This document shows positions 1 to 8,733 of a DNA stretch of 44,728 nt, one piece after another. The stretch lies in the NCBI GenBank assembly GCA_035533075.1, contig DATLUO010000272.1, positions 1 to 44,728 of the forward strand. The letters are read 5' to 3'. Within the stretch, counting starts at the first letter, position 1. Each line of letters opens with the position of its first letter. The translations under genes were made by a program, and so were the position numbers. A model generated the notes under the pieces. It saw nothing but the letters and a program-made list of their open reading frames with translations. It did not search any database and was not told the DNA's origin. This DNA is from Pirellulales bacterium. GTDB lineage: Bacteria > Planctomycetota > Planctomycetia > Pirellulales > JAICIG01.

Positions 1-34
1 CCCCCCCCCCACCGCGAACGCCTCACTCCGTCCG

Positions 35-1915
35 TCAAGGCACTACCGGCAGCAGCACGCGCGAGGCGAGCTTCCCGGAGCGATAGAGCCGCTGCGTCGC
101 CCGCCGGAAGTCAGCGGGCTGCGCGTGGTAGATGTCGACAAACTGCTGTGGGTTGCGGTCGACGAGCGGAAACCAGGTGCTTTGCACCTGCAACATCAGG
201 CGGTGCCCGCTGCGGAATGTGTGATAGGCGTCCTGCAGCGTGAAGGCGACGAGCGTAGGCTCGCCCGGTGCAAACGCTTCAGGCCGCTCGAGGCTGTTGC
301 GGAATCTCCCCCGCATCACATCTCCGCGAACGAGCTGCTGATAGCCGCCCATGCGGACGCCCGCCGGGTTGGGATTCGGATCGGGGTAGTCGTCGGGATA
401 GACGTCGACCAGCTTCACGATCCAGTCGCTGTCGGTGCCGCTGGTCGATACGTGCAGCTCTGCCCGGAGCGGGCCGGCGATCATCACGTCCTCCTCCAAC
501 ACGTCCGTCTGATAGACCAGCACGTCGGGCCGCCGCGCGGCAAACCGCTGGTCGGCAATCATATACTCGGCAGCCATGCCGATCGTGATCTGGTCGATGA
601 ACGGCACCGGCCGGTCGGGGTCGCTCGGGTATTCGTCGTAGGCCGGGCCGTTCTCTTCCGGCGGCCCGAACGACAGCCTTCCGCCGGCGCAAAAATAAAG
701 CGGCTTCGGTTGCGTCGCCGCCGGAGGCCAACGCTCGTGCTTGCGCCATCGGTTCGTGCCGGTCTCGAACACCCAGGCTTCCGGTGGCTTGAAATCCCCC
801 TTGCCTTTCAGGTGAAACTCGAAGAACGGCAACTCGATCTTCTCGCGGTAAAACCCCGACACCTTCGAGTTGAACGCAACGTCGCCCAGCTTGGAGCCGT
901 CGTCGCCGTTCCAACCGCCGTGCCGCCAGGGTCCCATCACCAGCATGTTGGCGGCGTCGGGGCTGCTTCGCTCGACCTGCTTGTACGTCTCCAGCGCTCC
1001 GAACAGGTTCTCGGCGTCGAACCAGCCGCCCACGGTCATCACGGCCGGGCGGATGTTCTTCAAGTGCGGACGCAGGTTGCGGGCCTTCCAAAAGTCGTCG
1101 TAGACGCCGTGTTGCATGGCCTCGTTCCAGAACGCCACCTGATCTTCGAAATACTTGGCGTTCGCGTCGGCCAGCGTGCCAAGTCGCAGGAAGAAGTCGT
1201 AGCCGTCGGGCGTGTCGTGCTCGAACCGCGACCGTTGCTTCTTGATCGGCTCTGGCCGCGGGCGGCCGAAGTTCGACATGAAGTTGAACAGGTGCGTCAG
1301 AAACAGGGCGCCGTTGTGGTGCCAGTCGTCGCCGACGAACCAATCGGTGACGGGTGCTTGCGGCGAGGCGGCCCGCAGTGCCGGATGGGCGTCGATCATG
1401 CCGGCCGCCGTGTAAAAGCCTGGATAAGAAATGCCCCACATGCCGACTTTGCCGTTGTGGTTCGGAACGTGCCGGGTCAACCATTCGATGGTGTCCCAGG
1501 TATCGCTGCTTTCGTCGATGTCGGCCGGTCCGTTCTTTTCCGGCAGGCAGGGCCGCATGTTGACGAACTCCCCTTCCGACATCCACCGTCCGCGCACGTC
1601 TTGATAGGCGAAGATGTAGCCTTCCTTGCCGAACAGCGGCGACGGGCCGAGGTCGCCTTTGTATTGGTCGGCGCCGTAGGGACCGCTGCTGTAGGGCGTC
1701 CGCATGAGCAGAATGGGCCAGGCTTGCGTGTCGTCCTTCGGCACGTAGACGGCGGTAAACAGCCGCTTGCCGTCGCGCATCGGGATGCGGTATTCATATT
1801 TCGTGTAGTTCGCTTTGACGTGCTCCGGCCCTTGTGCGGCGGCGACGCCGGCCGATGCGATCGGCAACAAAAGCAGCGGGAAAACAAACGCGGGCAGTCG
1901 AACTCTCAGGGGCAT
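35..1915 (-). CDS. Secreted CocE/NonD-type serine hydrolase (X-Pro dipeptidyl-peptidase S15 family)
   Basis: This 626-aa protein starts with a Sec-type signal peptide (residues 1 to about 28, ending near AAAQG), so it is probably exported. An alpha/beta-hydrolase domain follows, with the nucleophile elbow GMWGISYPG (Ser about 163), a candidate acid in GGWFDAE, and a candidate histidine in MGPWRHGGW about 30 residues later. That spacing resembles cocaine esterase CocE. The C-terminal third is beta-rich (DSDWIVKLVDVYPD, GHRLMLQVQS), matching the PepX_C jelly-roll domain of the family. Members hydrolyse esters, amides or acyl-prolyl bonds; the substrate cannot be told from sequence. The ATG at 1915 gives a full signal peptide. 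The gene stands alone upstream, with a 410-nt repeat-filled gap before the rhomboid gene. Family assignment is firm; specificity is unknown. Confidence 0.92.
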   Translation of the reverse strand: MPLRVRLPAFVFPLLLLPIASAGVAAAQGPEHVKANYTKYEYRIPMRDGKRLFTAVYVPKDDTQAWPILLMRTPYSSGPYGADQYKGDLGPSPLFGKEGYIFAYQDVRGRWMSEGEFVNMRPCLPEKNGPADIDESSDTWDTIEWLTRHVPNHNGKVGMWGISYPGFYTAAGMIDAHPALRAASPQAPVTDWFVGDDWHHNGALFLTHLFNFMSNFGRPRPEPIKKQRSRFEHDTPDGYDFFLRLGTLADANAKYFEDQVAFWNEAMQHGVYDDFWKARNLRPHLKNIRPAVMTVGGWFDAENLFGALETYKQVERSSPDAANMLVMGPWRHGGWNGDDGSKLGDVAFNSKVSGFYREKIELPFFEFHLKGKGDFKPPEAWVFETGTNRWRKHERWPPAATQPKPLYFCAGGRLSFGPPEENGPAYDEYPSDPDRPVPFIDQITIGMAAEYMIADQRFAARRPDVLVYQTDVLEEDVMIAGPLRAELHVSTSGTDSDWIVKLVDVYPDDYPDPNPNPAGVRMGGYQQLVRGDVMRGRFRNSLERPEAFAPGEPTLVAFTLQDAYHTFRSGHRLMLQVQSTWFPLVDRNPQQFVDIYHAQPADFRRATQRLYRSGKLASRVLLPVVP

Positions 1916-2021
1916 CGAGGAAGTCTCCGGTTAGTCCAAAGGTGTGCGTCTCGCCGGTTCGTCGGCAGTGGACATCTATTATTCACTGCCCGGCCGTGGA
2001 TTGCACGGGGCCCGTCGCCGT

Positions 2022-2291
2022 CGTTGTTCTACACTTCTCGCGCGTCAGCCGCGTAGCGGCGAGATAGTATAGCCGTGGGCGCAAGCCCACGGGACCAATG
2101 GGGTAGGTCAGATAAGCCGCGTAGCGGCGACAGAGGTAGGTAGCGCACCACGCGCTCTGTCGCCGCTACGCGGCTGCGCGGACCGTTCGCGTTCCTCTTC
2201 CGAGGGCTTGCGCCCACGGCTAAACTCCACCGTCCCTACGGGACTGGGGAACGCAACGGCCGCGCCGGGGCCTCGGACTTGTGTAGAACAA
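2022..2291. repeat. Nested palindromic intergenic element with 12-bp inverted ends
   Basis: The 410-nt gap 1916-2325 has no convincing gene. It is bounded by a 12-bp inverted repeat, GTTGTTCTACAC at 2022-2033 and its complement at 2280-2291. Inside are a perfect 21-bp inverted repeat (arms 2115-2135 and 2155-2175), an 8-bp stem with a GCAA tetraloop (arms 2073-2080 and 2085-2092), and a partial direct copy of the 21-bp arm at about 2046-2062. No transposase is present. It could be a MITE-like element or a cluster of REP-type palindromes. It lies in the 5' region of the downstream minus-strand hydrolase gene. Confidence 0.6.
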
Positions 2292-2325
2292 CAAGGCCCG
2301 TCGCCCCAGCGGATCGCGGTGTCGT

Positions 2326-3489
2326 TCACCAATCTTCGCACGCCAGTTCCGGTGGGGCCAGCTCGCGCAGCCTGGTTGCCTCGTCGAGCAGCTTTTTTCG
2401 CACCGGTTCTAGGGAGGCGGGCAGGCTTCCCTCGGGCAGCTTCGCCAACACCCGCAGCGCTTGGGCCGGGCGACGCTCGTTGCGCACCAAGACCTGCCCC
2501 AGCTTGAGACGCACGCGGGCGGCGTCGGGAAAGTGCGCCAGGTGGCTCACCATCAACTCGATCGACTCCGGCCAGGCCTCGGTCTCGAGCAGCTTCGCGA
2601 TGAGCTGGCGCGAATCGGGCTCCGGGAGCTGCCAACCTTCGATCGTCGGCGACATCTTCTTGTTCAACGCGTAAGCGCCGCGGGCGTGCCCTTCGCCGAG
2701 CAGCCTTTGAATTTCAGCCAGCGCAGCGGCCCGCTTCGCGCCGGCTTGTTGGCCCGCGGTGCGCGCGTCGGCCTTGGTTTTGGACTTTCGCTTTTTGCGT
2801 TTCTTGACCTTTTCTCCCTCTCGGCCGGCGAACACGGCATAAAGGTCCCAGCCTTCACAATCGACCCGGTCCGACTTGAGCAACCAAGTGGCGGCGACGA
2901 AGCCGAGTGCCGCGCCGGAAAGGTGCAAAACGCTCGGTCCCCAGCCGAAACCGTCCAAAGCGGCGGTGGCGATCTCGATGCCGAGATAGATCGCGGCCAT
3001 CGCCAAAATCGAAATCTCGAAGCTGATCGGCCTGAACCCGACGATCAAAATGCAGCTCAAATCGTTGCGCGGCGCCCAGACCATGGCCATTGCCAGCAGG
3101 CCGTAGATGGCGGCCGAGGCACCGAGCGATCCGCCACCGTCGGCGCCGAGCATGCAGAGTTGTTCCAGCGCCGACTGGACGACGCCGATTCCCAGGTAAA
3201 CCGCAGTGAACCGCCACCAGCCGAGTTTGCCCTCGACCACCAGCCCGAAGGCCCACAGAAACACCATATTGCCCAGCAGATGGAAGAATCCCGCGTGCAG
3301 GAAACTGGAAGTGAGCCATTGGAGCGGGTGCAGCCCGTCGCCGTAGGCCAGCATCCACGGTTCGACCTGTTCCTCAGGCACACCGCTGGCCCAGAGTGTC
3401 ATGAACACGACGGTGTTGATCACGATCAGTCCGCCGGTGGCCCAAGGCGGATGATAAATCGGCGCGTCGGTATTCCAGGGAATGAGCAC
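2326..3489 (-). CDS. Rhomboid-family intramembrane serine protease with C-terminal helical extension
   Basis: Several membrane segments in the first 205 residues carry the rhomboid signature. HAGFFHLLGNMVFLWAFG supplies the HxxxN motif of TM2 (about H70 and N74). LGASAAIYGL carries the candidate nucleophile S125, and VLHLSGAALGF carries the candidate H189. The usual GxSG is GASA here, so the position after Ser differs from most active enzymes. After the membrane domain come a lysine-rich stretch (KKRKKRKSKTK) and about 150 residues of helical, TPR-like sequence. The GTG start at 3489 gives 387 aa. The reading frame is open further upstream, but that sequence is low in hydrophobicity and would run into the peptidase gene at 3569. 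Rhomboids cleave transmembrane substrates; the tail may recruit partners (inference). Confidence 0.85.
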   Translation of the reverse strand: MLIPWNTDAPIYHPPWATGGLIVINTVVFMTLWASGVPEEQVEPWMLAYGDGLHPLQWLTSSFLHAGFFHLLGNMVFLWAFGLVVEGKLGWWRFTAVYLGIGVVQSALEQLCMLGADGGGSLGASAAIYGLLAMAMVWAPRNDLSCILIVGFRPISFEISILAMAAIYLGIEIATAALDGFGWGPSVLHLSGAALGFVAATWLLKSDRVDCEGWDLYAVFAGREGEKVKKRKKRKSKTKADARTAGQQAGAKRAAALAEIQRLLGEGHARGAYALNKKMSPTIEGWQLPEPDSRQLIAKLLETEAWPESIELMVSHLAHFPDAARVRLKLGQVLVRNERRPAQALRVLAKLPEGSLPASLEPVRKKLLDEATRLRELAPPELACEDW

Positions 3490-3568
3490 GCGGGGATTCT
3501 TGCAGCGTGAGTGCCAAAGGGACGGGTTCCATCTGCCTCGACATAATACTAATTGGCGCGGCGGGCGG

Positions 3569-4339
3569 TCACAACGGGCGGCCCCAGGGCCAACTCGCCG
3601 GATCCTGCCGGTAGAAGTCGCGCAGGATGGCGTACAGTTCGGGGTGGCGTTCTCGCAGCACGACCGGCCGCTCAAAAAAACATTCGGTGGCCACCGCGAA
3701 GAACTCCGCCCGGCTCGACGCGCCGTATTCATTCAAGAGCGTGGCGCGTCCCTGGCGTGACGCCCGCACCAGCCGGTGGTATTCTTTTTCGACGACCCGC
3801 TCCCATTGCCTTTCCTGCCCGTGCTCCAAAGGGGGCGTGCCGTCCATGCCGCCGTCGAGATCGTCGAGGTGATGGGCAAATTCGTGAAACACCAGGTTCC
3901 CGCCCTCTTCGTCGGCCAGACCTTGTGTGTTTTTCCAGGAGAGTACGATCGGCCCTCGATGCCAGGCTTCGCCATAGACCGGGTAGCCGTTGTGGACCAG
4001 GCCGTCTCGGTCGCCGGGCGGGTGGAGGTAGGTGTCGGGGTAGATCAGCACCGACTGGATCTGATCGTAGTGATATTCATAGTCGATGCCGAGCACGAGC
4101 AAGCAGGCCTGGGCGGCGATCGTCACTTTCATCTCATCATCGACGACGAGACCGCCGCACCCCAGCCAGTTTTTCTCCGCCACGAACACTTGGACTCGTT
4201 GCCGCAGTTTCGCTTGTTCCGGCGGCGTCAGCAGCCGGTACTGAACCACGTTGCGGTTCAGGTGCGCAAGCCAGTCCGCGGGAAACGGGCTGGCAAGAAT
4301 CCGCTTGCGGCGGCGGCGTTTGAGCCAAGAGAAGATCAT
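3569..4339 (-). CDS. mtfA: MtfA-type zinc-dependent peptidase (M90 family)
   Basis: This 256-aa protein matches the length of E. coli MtfA. The metallopeptidase motif HEFAHHLDDLDG lies at about residues 152-163, where H152, E153 and H156 would form the zinc site. The surrounding NTQGLADEEGGNLVFHEFAH stretch and the N-terminal LTPPEQAKLRQRVQVF helix are typical. In E. coli MtfA binds the repressor Mlc and has aminopeptidase activity; the planctomycete target is unknown. I chose the ATG at 4339 (MIFSWLKRRRRKR), which resembles the family N-terminus. An in-frame ATG at 4384 would add 15 atypical residues. Upstream, 4340-4587 (248 nt) holds no gene I can support. Confidence 0.88.
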   Translation of the reverse strand: MIFSWLKRRRRKRILASPFPADWLAHLNRNVVQYRLLTPPEQAKLRQRVQVFVAEKNWLGCGGLVVDDEMKVTIAAQACLLVLGIDYEYHYDQIQSVLIYPDTYLHPPGDRDGLVHNGYPVYGEAWHRGPIVLSWKNTQGLADEEGGNLVFHEFAHHLDDLDGGMDGTPPLEHGQERQWERVVEKEYHRLVRASRQGRATLLNEYGASSRAEFFAVATECFFERPVVLRERHPELYAILRDFYRQDPASWPWGRPL

Positions 4340-4587
4340 CGAGGCGTCCTTCGCGTATGCGAGCTCGCCTCGCGCGGATAGCACGTGGCAACGTGTAACA
4401 GATCGCCGTCCTGCCGCTCACTTCTGCGCCACATGGCCGAAACTTAGCGGATCGCGAGGATCGATTGCGGGGATCACCGTCTGGAAACGGCCGGCATCGC
4501 ATAGAGAGATGTTCGCGACATCAACCGGCGGACTGTTGGCCGACGGCGGCAGCACACGCGATTCGTCACGCCGAGCACTGCAAATTG

Positions 4588-5511
4588 TCAAGGCCCAACG
4601 AGGAATGATGAACCACCTTTCTCCGCCGCGGGGTTGAGCACGACCTCCTGCACGGCGTCCTCCTGCACGGCGTCGCGACCATCCGGCGCGTGCCGCGCCG
4701 CCTCACCGCGGTAATAGTCGGTTTGCAAACGGAGAGTGGGACCGGGGCTGAACAGTCGGCTCTCGCTCAACCCCCATTTCCAGAGGCGATAGGCGATACT
4801 CGTCTTCAACACGCCCAGACCATACACCACCGAGCGGCGGAAGCTGATCGAGCTGGCTTCGGTAAAATACTTGGTCGGGCAACTCACTTCGCCCACGTTC
4901 AAGCCGAAGGCGATGGCTTGCGTCAGCATCTGATTATCGAACACGAAGTCATCGGAGTTCGCCAGCAGGGGCAACGTCGTCAGCGCCTTGCGCGAAAAGG
5001 CCCGGTAACCGGTGTGGTACTCCGAGAGCTTGGCTCCCAGCAGGATATTTTGAAACAGGGTCAGCAGGCGGTTGAAGACGTACTTGTAGAGCGGCATTCC
5101 GCCGCGCAGCGCCGTGCCGCCGAGCACGCGCGAACCAAGCACGACGTCGTAGATGCCGGAGGCCACCATGCCCGACATCGCCGAAATCAGCCGCGGATCA
5201 TACTGGTAATCGGGGTGCAGCATCACGACGATATCGGCCCCCAGGGCCAGTGCTTCGCGATAGCAGGTCTTTTGATTGGCGCCATAGCCGAGGTTCCGCT
5301 GATGGACGAAGACGTGCATTCCCAGGTCGCGTGCCAACTGGCTGGTTTCGTCGGTGCTGGCGTCGTCGACCAGCACCAGCTCGTCTACGATGTCGAGCGG
5401 AATATCGGCGTAGGTCTGCTTGAGCGTTCTGGCGGCCTTGTAGGCCGGCAGCACGACAATGATTTTTTTCTGGTGCAGCATCAGTTCCGAAACGGCGAAT
5501 TCGTTGGTCAA
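4588..5511 (-). CDS. Family 2 glycosyltransferase (DPM1/DPG-synthase-like)
   Basis: This 307-aa protein has a GT-A fold. The opening strand is [16 protein letters not shown], followed by the nucleotide-binding [12 protein letters not shown], and [15 protein letters not shown] supplies the metal-binding region (HPDYQ in place of a strict DxD). [13 protein letters not shown] is typical of the polyprenol-phosphate sugar transferase/DPG synthase group. No strong membrane segment follows the catalytic domain, so it is probably cytosolic or peripheral. Likely role: transfer of a sugar from a nucleotide sugar to a lipid or glycan acceptor; the acceptor is unknown. The ATG at 5511 is used; an in-frame ATG ten codons later (MLHQKK) is also possible. 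It is divergent from the oxidoreductase gene across a 236-nt gap. Confidence 0.88.
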   Translation of the reverse strand: MTNEFAVSELMLHQKKIIVVLPAYKAARTLKQTYADIPLDIVDELVLVDDASTDETSQLARDLGMHVFVHQRNLGYGANQKTCYREALALGADIVVMLHPDYQYDPRLISAMSGMVASGIYDVVLGSRVLGGTALRGGMPLYKYVFNRLLTLFQNILLGAKLSEYHTGYRAFSRKALTTLPLLANSDDFVFDNQMLTQAIAFGLNVGEVSCPTKYFTEASSISFRRSVVYGLGVLKTSIAYRLWKWGLSESRLFSPGPTLRLQTDYYRGEAARHAPDGRDAVQEDAVQEVVLNPAAEKGGSSFLVGP

Positions 5512-5747
5512 AACCCAGAGCCGGTTTAATTATGATCGAGCGCCAGCGACGCTGCCAAGGGCACTAACCCAATCCTGACCCAAATCCGTTCGCCACGGCA
5601 AGACCGGCACCGACAAATCCGTTAATGCCGTCGCCCTTTGCCGATGCGGTGAAACCCGTCGCATTTGCCCGACCCATCTGTTATCTTGATACTCGCGGCG
5701 CGCGTGCCGCCCCCGCCTGACAATTTGTCCTGCCAAGGAGCCTTTTC

Positions 5748-7064
5748 ATGTCGTCTTCGCCCTCCACGAACCATCAAGCCAAGGCCGCCAACGCCGTCCC
5801 TTCGCGTCGCGATTTTCTCAAGCAGTCGAGTGCCGCCGTGGTCGGCGGGGCGCTGGCCGGAACGCTCAGCGTTGCCCGCAGCGCGCATGGCGGCGTCGAC
5901 GATACGCTCAAGGTTGGCCTGATCGGCTGCGGCAACCGGGGCACCGGGGCGGCCAAGAACGCGCTGTTGGCCGATAAGAACGTCAAGCTCACCGCCCTGG
6001 GCGACACCTTCGCCGACCGCATCGCCTATAGCCTCGACGCGCTGAAGAAGGAAGTGCCGGAAGATAAAATCGCCGTTGCCGACGACCATTGCTTCGTCGG
6101 CTTCGACGCCTATCAGAAGGTGCTCGACAGCGGCGTCGATGTGGTGCTGCTCTGCACGCCGCCCCACTTTCGCCCGGCCCACTTCAAGGCCGCCGTGGCG
6201 GCCGGCAAGCACATCTTCGCCGAGAAGCCCGTAGCCGTCGACGCGCCCGGCGTGCGCAGCGTGCTGGCCACGGCCGAAGAAGCCCGCAAGAAAGGGCTGT
6301 CGGTCGTGTCGGGCCTCTGCTGGCGCTATCACCAGCCCAAGCGCGAGGTGATCGGGCGGATTCACGACGGCGCCATCGGCGACGTGGTGGCGATGCAGGT
6401 CAACTACAACACCGGCGGCCTGTGGGTCAAGCCCCGGCAACCAAACTGGAGCGACATGGAATGGCAGATCCGGAACTGGCTCTACTTCACCTGGCTGTCG
6501 GGCGACCACAACGTCGAGCAGCACATTCACAGCCTCGACAAGGCGGCCTGGGTGATGAAAGACGAGCCGCCGGTCAAAGCCACCGGGCTGGGCGGCCGGC
6601 AGGTGCGCACGCAGCCGGAGTACGGCAACATCTTCGATCATCACGCGGTGGTTTATGAATATGCCAACGGCGTCAAGCTGTTCGCCTTCTGCCGGCAGCA
6701 AGACCATTGCAGCAGCGACGTGAACGACTACATCCTGGGCAGCAAGGGCAAGGTCGACGTGATGGCCCACAACATCACGGGCGAAACGCCTTGGCGTTAT
6801 CGCGGGCCGCAGCCCAACATGTATCAGGTCGAGCACGACGAACTGTTTGCCAGCATCCGCTCCGGCCAGCCGCTCGACAACAGCCTCTACATGGCCCGCA
6901 GCACGATGCTGGCCATCCTGGGCCGCATGGCGACCTACACCGGGCAAACGATCACTTGGGAGCAGGCGATGAACTCGCAAGAAGACCTGACGCCGCCGGC
7001 CTACGATTGGACCTCGCTGCCGGTGGCCTCGGTCGCCTTGCCCGGCGTGACGAAGTTCGTTTAG
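5748..7064 (+). CDS. Tat-exported Gfo/Idh/MocA-family oxidoreductase
   Basis: This 438-aa protein starts with a twin-arginine signal (SRRDFLKQSS, then a hydrophobic stretch ending near ARSAHG), so it should be exported folded with its cofactor. The Rossmann domain begins LKVGLIGCGNRGTG, and the family motif EKPVAVD follows within HIFAEKPVAVDAPGV. The C-terminal domain contains WLSGDHNVEQHIHSLDKAAW, a typical substrate-pocket region. Relatives oxidise or reduce sugars and inositols with NAD(P). Planctomycetes carry many secreted paralogs, often beside sulfatases as here. The Shine-Dalgarno AAGGAG lies a few bases upstream of the ATG. A role in sulfated-polysaccharide breakdown with the sulfatase is inferred from position only. 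Confidence 0.93.
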   Translation: MSSSPSTNHQAKAANAVPSRRDFLKQSSAAVVGGALAGTLSVARSAHGGVDDTLKVGLIGCGNRGTGAAKNALLADKNVKLTALGDTFADRIAYSLDALKKEVPEDKIAVADDHCFVGFDAYQKVLDSGVDVVLLCTPPHFRPAHFKAAVAAGKHIFAEKPVAVDAPGVRSVLATAEEARKKGLSVVSGLCWRYHQPKREVIGRIHDGAIGDVVAMQVNYNTGGLWVKPRQPNWSDMEWQIRNWLYFTWLSGDHNVEQHIHSLDKAAWVMKDEPPVKATGLGGRQVRTQPEYGNIFDHHAVVYEYANGVKLFAFCRQQDHCSSDVNDYILGSKGKVDVMAHNITGETPWRYRGPQPNMYQVEHDELFASIRSGQPLDNSLYMARSTMLAILGRMATYTGQTITWEQAMNSQEDLTPPAYDWTSLPVASVALPGVTKFV

Positions 7065-7130
7065 CCGCCATGCTGGCCAGGCCGTGTCGGGCGCCGTGGA
7101 AGTTGCCGGAAAGTACGAGTGCTTGAACGG

Positions 7131-7157
7131 GACGGCCTGGGAAGACCATCCTCCGCA
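7131..7157 (+). repeat. Half copy of a dispersed inverted-repeat family
   Basis: This 27-nt segment in the gap before the sulfatase matches 25 of 27 bases with the right arm of the perfect inverted repeat at 17028-17090 (compare 17066-17092). It lies just upstream of the sulfatase start. No matching second arm is present here, so it is a solo half-element. Confidence 0.6.
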
Positions 7158-7168
7158 TCCGACATGCT

Positions 7169-8674
7169 ATGAAACATTCCCTTCGCACGCTGGCCGTTCT
7201 GCTCCTGTTGTCGCCGCTGCTCCGCGCCGCCGATGCCGTTCCAGCGCGGCCGAACATCCTCATCATCTTCCCCGACCAAATGCGGGCCAGCGCCATGGCC
7301 TGCGACGGCAACGCGGACGTCAAGACGCCCAACATCGACCGGCTGGCCGCCGAAGGGGTCCGTTTCCATCGCACCTATGCCAACGTTCCGGTCTGTTGCC
7401 CGGCACGCGCGACGCTGCTCACCGGAACCTATCCGCACGTCAACGGCATGTTGGCGAACGACCTGCGGCTACGGGAAGACCAGGTCACCTTGGCCGAAAT
7501 CCTGCGCGGCGCCGGCTATCGCACCGGCTTCGTCGGCAAGTGGCACTTGGACGGCGGCCCGCGCGATCCGGGCTTCGTGCCGCCGGGGCCGCGCCGCCAG
7601 GGTTTCGAGTTTTGGGCGGCCTATGAATGCCATCACCGGCACTTTCGCCCCACCTATTTCCGCGACACGCCCGAACCAATCACCGTGCAAAAGTTCGAGC
7701 CGGAAGCGTCGTGCGACTTCGCCGTCGAGTTCCTCCGTTCGCAGCCAAAGGACCAGCCGTTCTTTCTGACCGTGCAGATGGGCCCGCCGCACGATCCTTA
7801 CGGCGCGCCGGAGGAATACATGCGACAGTACCTGCCGGAACGGATCACGCCGCCCGAAAATTGGCGGCCGGGGAGCGAAGCCAGCAGGCCGCCGCCCCAA
7901 AACCGTCCGCTCGGCGCTGCGTTCGTGCCCTATGTGCCGGCGGGCGGACGCGAGGAAATCGCGGCCTATTACGCGGCGGTGACGGCGGTCGACGACCAGG
8001 TCGGCCGGCTGCTGCGAACGCTCCGCGAGCAGGGGATGGACGACAACACGATCGTACTCTTCACCTCCGACCACGGCGACATGCTCGGCTCGCACGGGTT
8101 GCGGCGGAAGCGGAAGCCCTACGACGAATCGGCCCGAATTCCCGGCATCGTCCGCTGGCCGGCCCGCATCGGCCAGGGCCGCGTGGTCGAGACGCTGTTC
8201 AGCCACGTCGACATGGCCCCCACGTTGCTGGCTCTGGCGGGGGCCGACGTGCCGCCGAACATGCAGGGGACGGACCTGTCGCGCGTGGCCCTGGGTGAAA
8301 CGACCGATGGCCCCCAGGCGGTGCTCTTGCAGATGTTCGTGCCCTTCAACCCGGACCAGGTGAGCAGGCCCTGGCGCGGCATCGTCACCGCCGATGACAC
8401 CTACGCACGCTTCGAGGACGAGGCGTGGGTGCTGTTCGACCGTCAACACGATCCCTCCGAGCTGCACAATCTTGTCGGCGACGAGGCCCACGCGGAGTTG
8501 CAGCGCACGCTCGATCGGCAGCTTGCCGCGTTGATGAAGAAGCAGGGCGACTCGTGGAGTTTCAATTCCTCCGAGCTTGTGGAAGAAGGCGGCCGGCTTT
8601 ACCGTCACGCGACCTTTTACACGATCGACGAATACCGTGCCTGGGCCAAGGCCCGGCGGGATGCCGCGAAGTGA
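7169..8674 (+). CDS. Secreted Cys-type sulfatase (arylsulfatase A family)
   Basis: This 501-aa sulfatase starts with a signal peptide (hydrophobic LAVLLLLSPLLRAADA). The mature region begins RPNILIIFPDQMR, the usual metal-binding start. The formylglycine signature is C76-x-P78-x-R80 within VPVCCPARATLLTG, so activation would need a formylglycine-generating enzyme encoded elsewhere. VGKWHLDG, MGPPHDPYG and LFTSDHGDMLGSHG complete the active site (His and Asp-His calcium ligands). It removes sulfate esters, probably from polysaccharides; the substrate is unknown. The PQQ/EF-hand gene follows 59 nt downstream on the same strand and the oxidoreductase lies 104 nt upstream, so a three-gene unit is plausible. 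Confidence 0.95.
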   Translation: MKHSLRTLAVLLLLSPLLRAADAVPARPNILIIFPDQMRASAMACDGNADVKTPNIDRLAAEGVRFHRTYANVPVCCPARATLLTGTYPHVNGMLANDLRLREDQVTLAEILRGAGYRTGFVGKWHLDGGPRDPGFVPPGPRRQGFEFWAAYECHHRHFRPTYFRDTPEPITVQKFEPEASCDFAVEFLRSQPKDQPFFLTVQMGPPHDPYGAPEEYMRQYLPERITPPENWRPGSEASRPPPQNRPLGAAFVPYVPAGGREEIAAYYAAVTAVDDQVGRLLRTLREQGMDDNTIVLFTSDHGDMLGSHGLRRKRKPYDESARIPGIVRWPARIGQGRVVETLFSHVDMAPTLLALAGADVPPNMQGTDLSRVALGETTDGPQAVLLQMFVPFNPDQVSRPWRGIVTADDTYARFEDEAWVLFDRQHDPSELHNLVGDEAHAELQRTLDRQLAALMKKQGDSWSFNSSELVEEGGRLYRHATFYTIDEYRAWAKARRDAAK

Positions 8675-8733
8675 ACGTACACTTGCCTGCCAATTTACAA
8701 TCGTCTCTGAAACTTACCTTCGGAATAAGCACC

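Noticed and set aside
1-10. Run of ten C at the window start
   Set aside because: This may be a natural homopolymer or an assembly edge; nothing else supports a biological role.
125-2056. Long open frame opposite the CocE-type gene (643 aa)
   Set aside because: It mirrors the codons of a well-supported gene, is rich in R, H, V and P without domain structure, and reflects high-GC third positions. The same applies to long antisense frames at 5622-6980, 7469-8608, 10983-12458, 14242-16020, 17159-19549, 22167-23780, 35811-37508 and 41611-42996.
4251-4637. 128-aa plus-strand frame across the MtfA-glycosyltransferase gap
   Set aside because: It overlaps both antisense genes, has arginine/serine-rich content and no Shine-Dalgarno, so I treat it as spurious.
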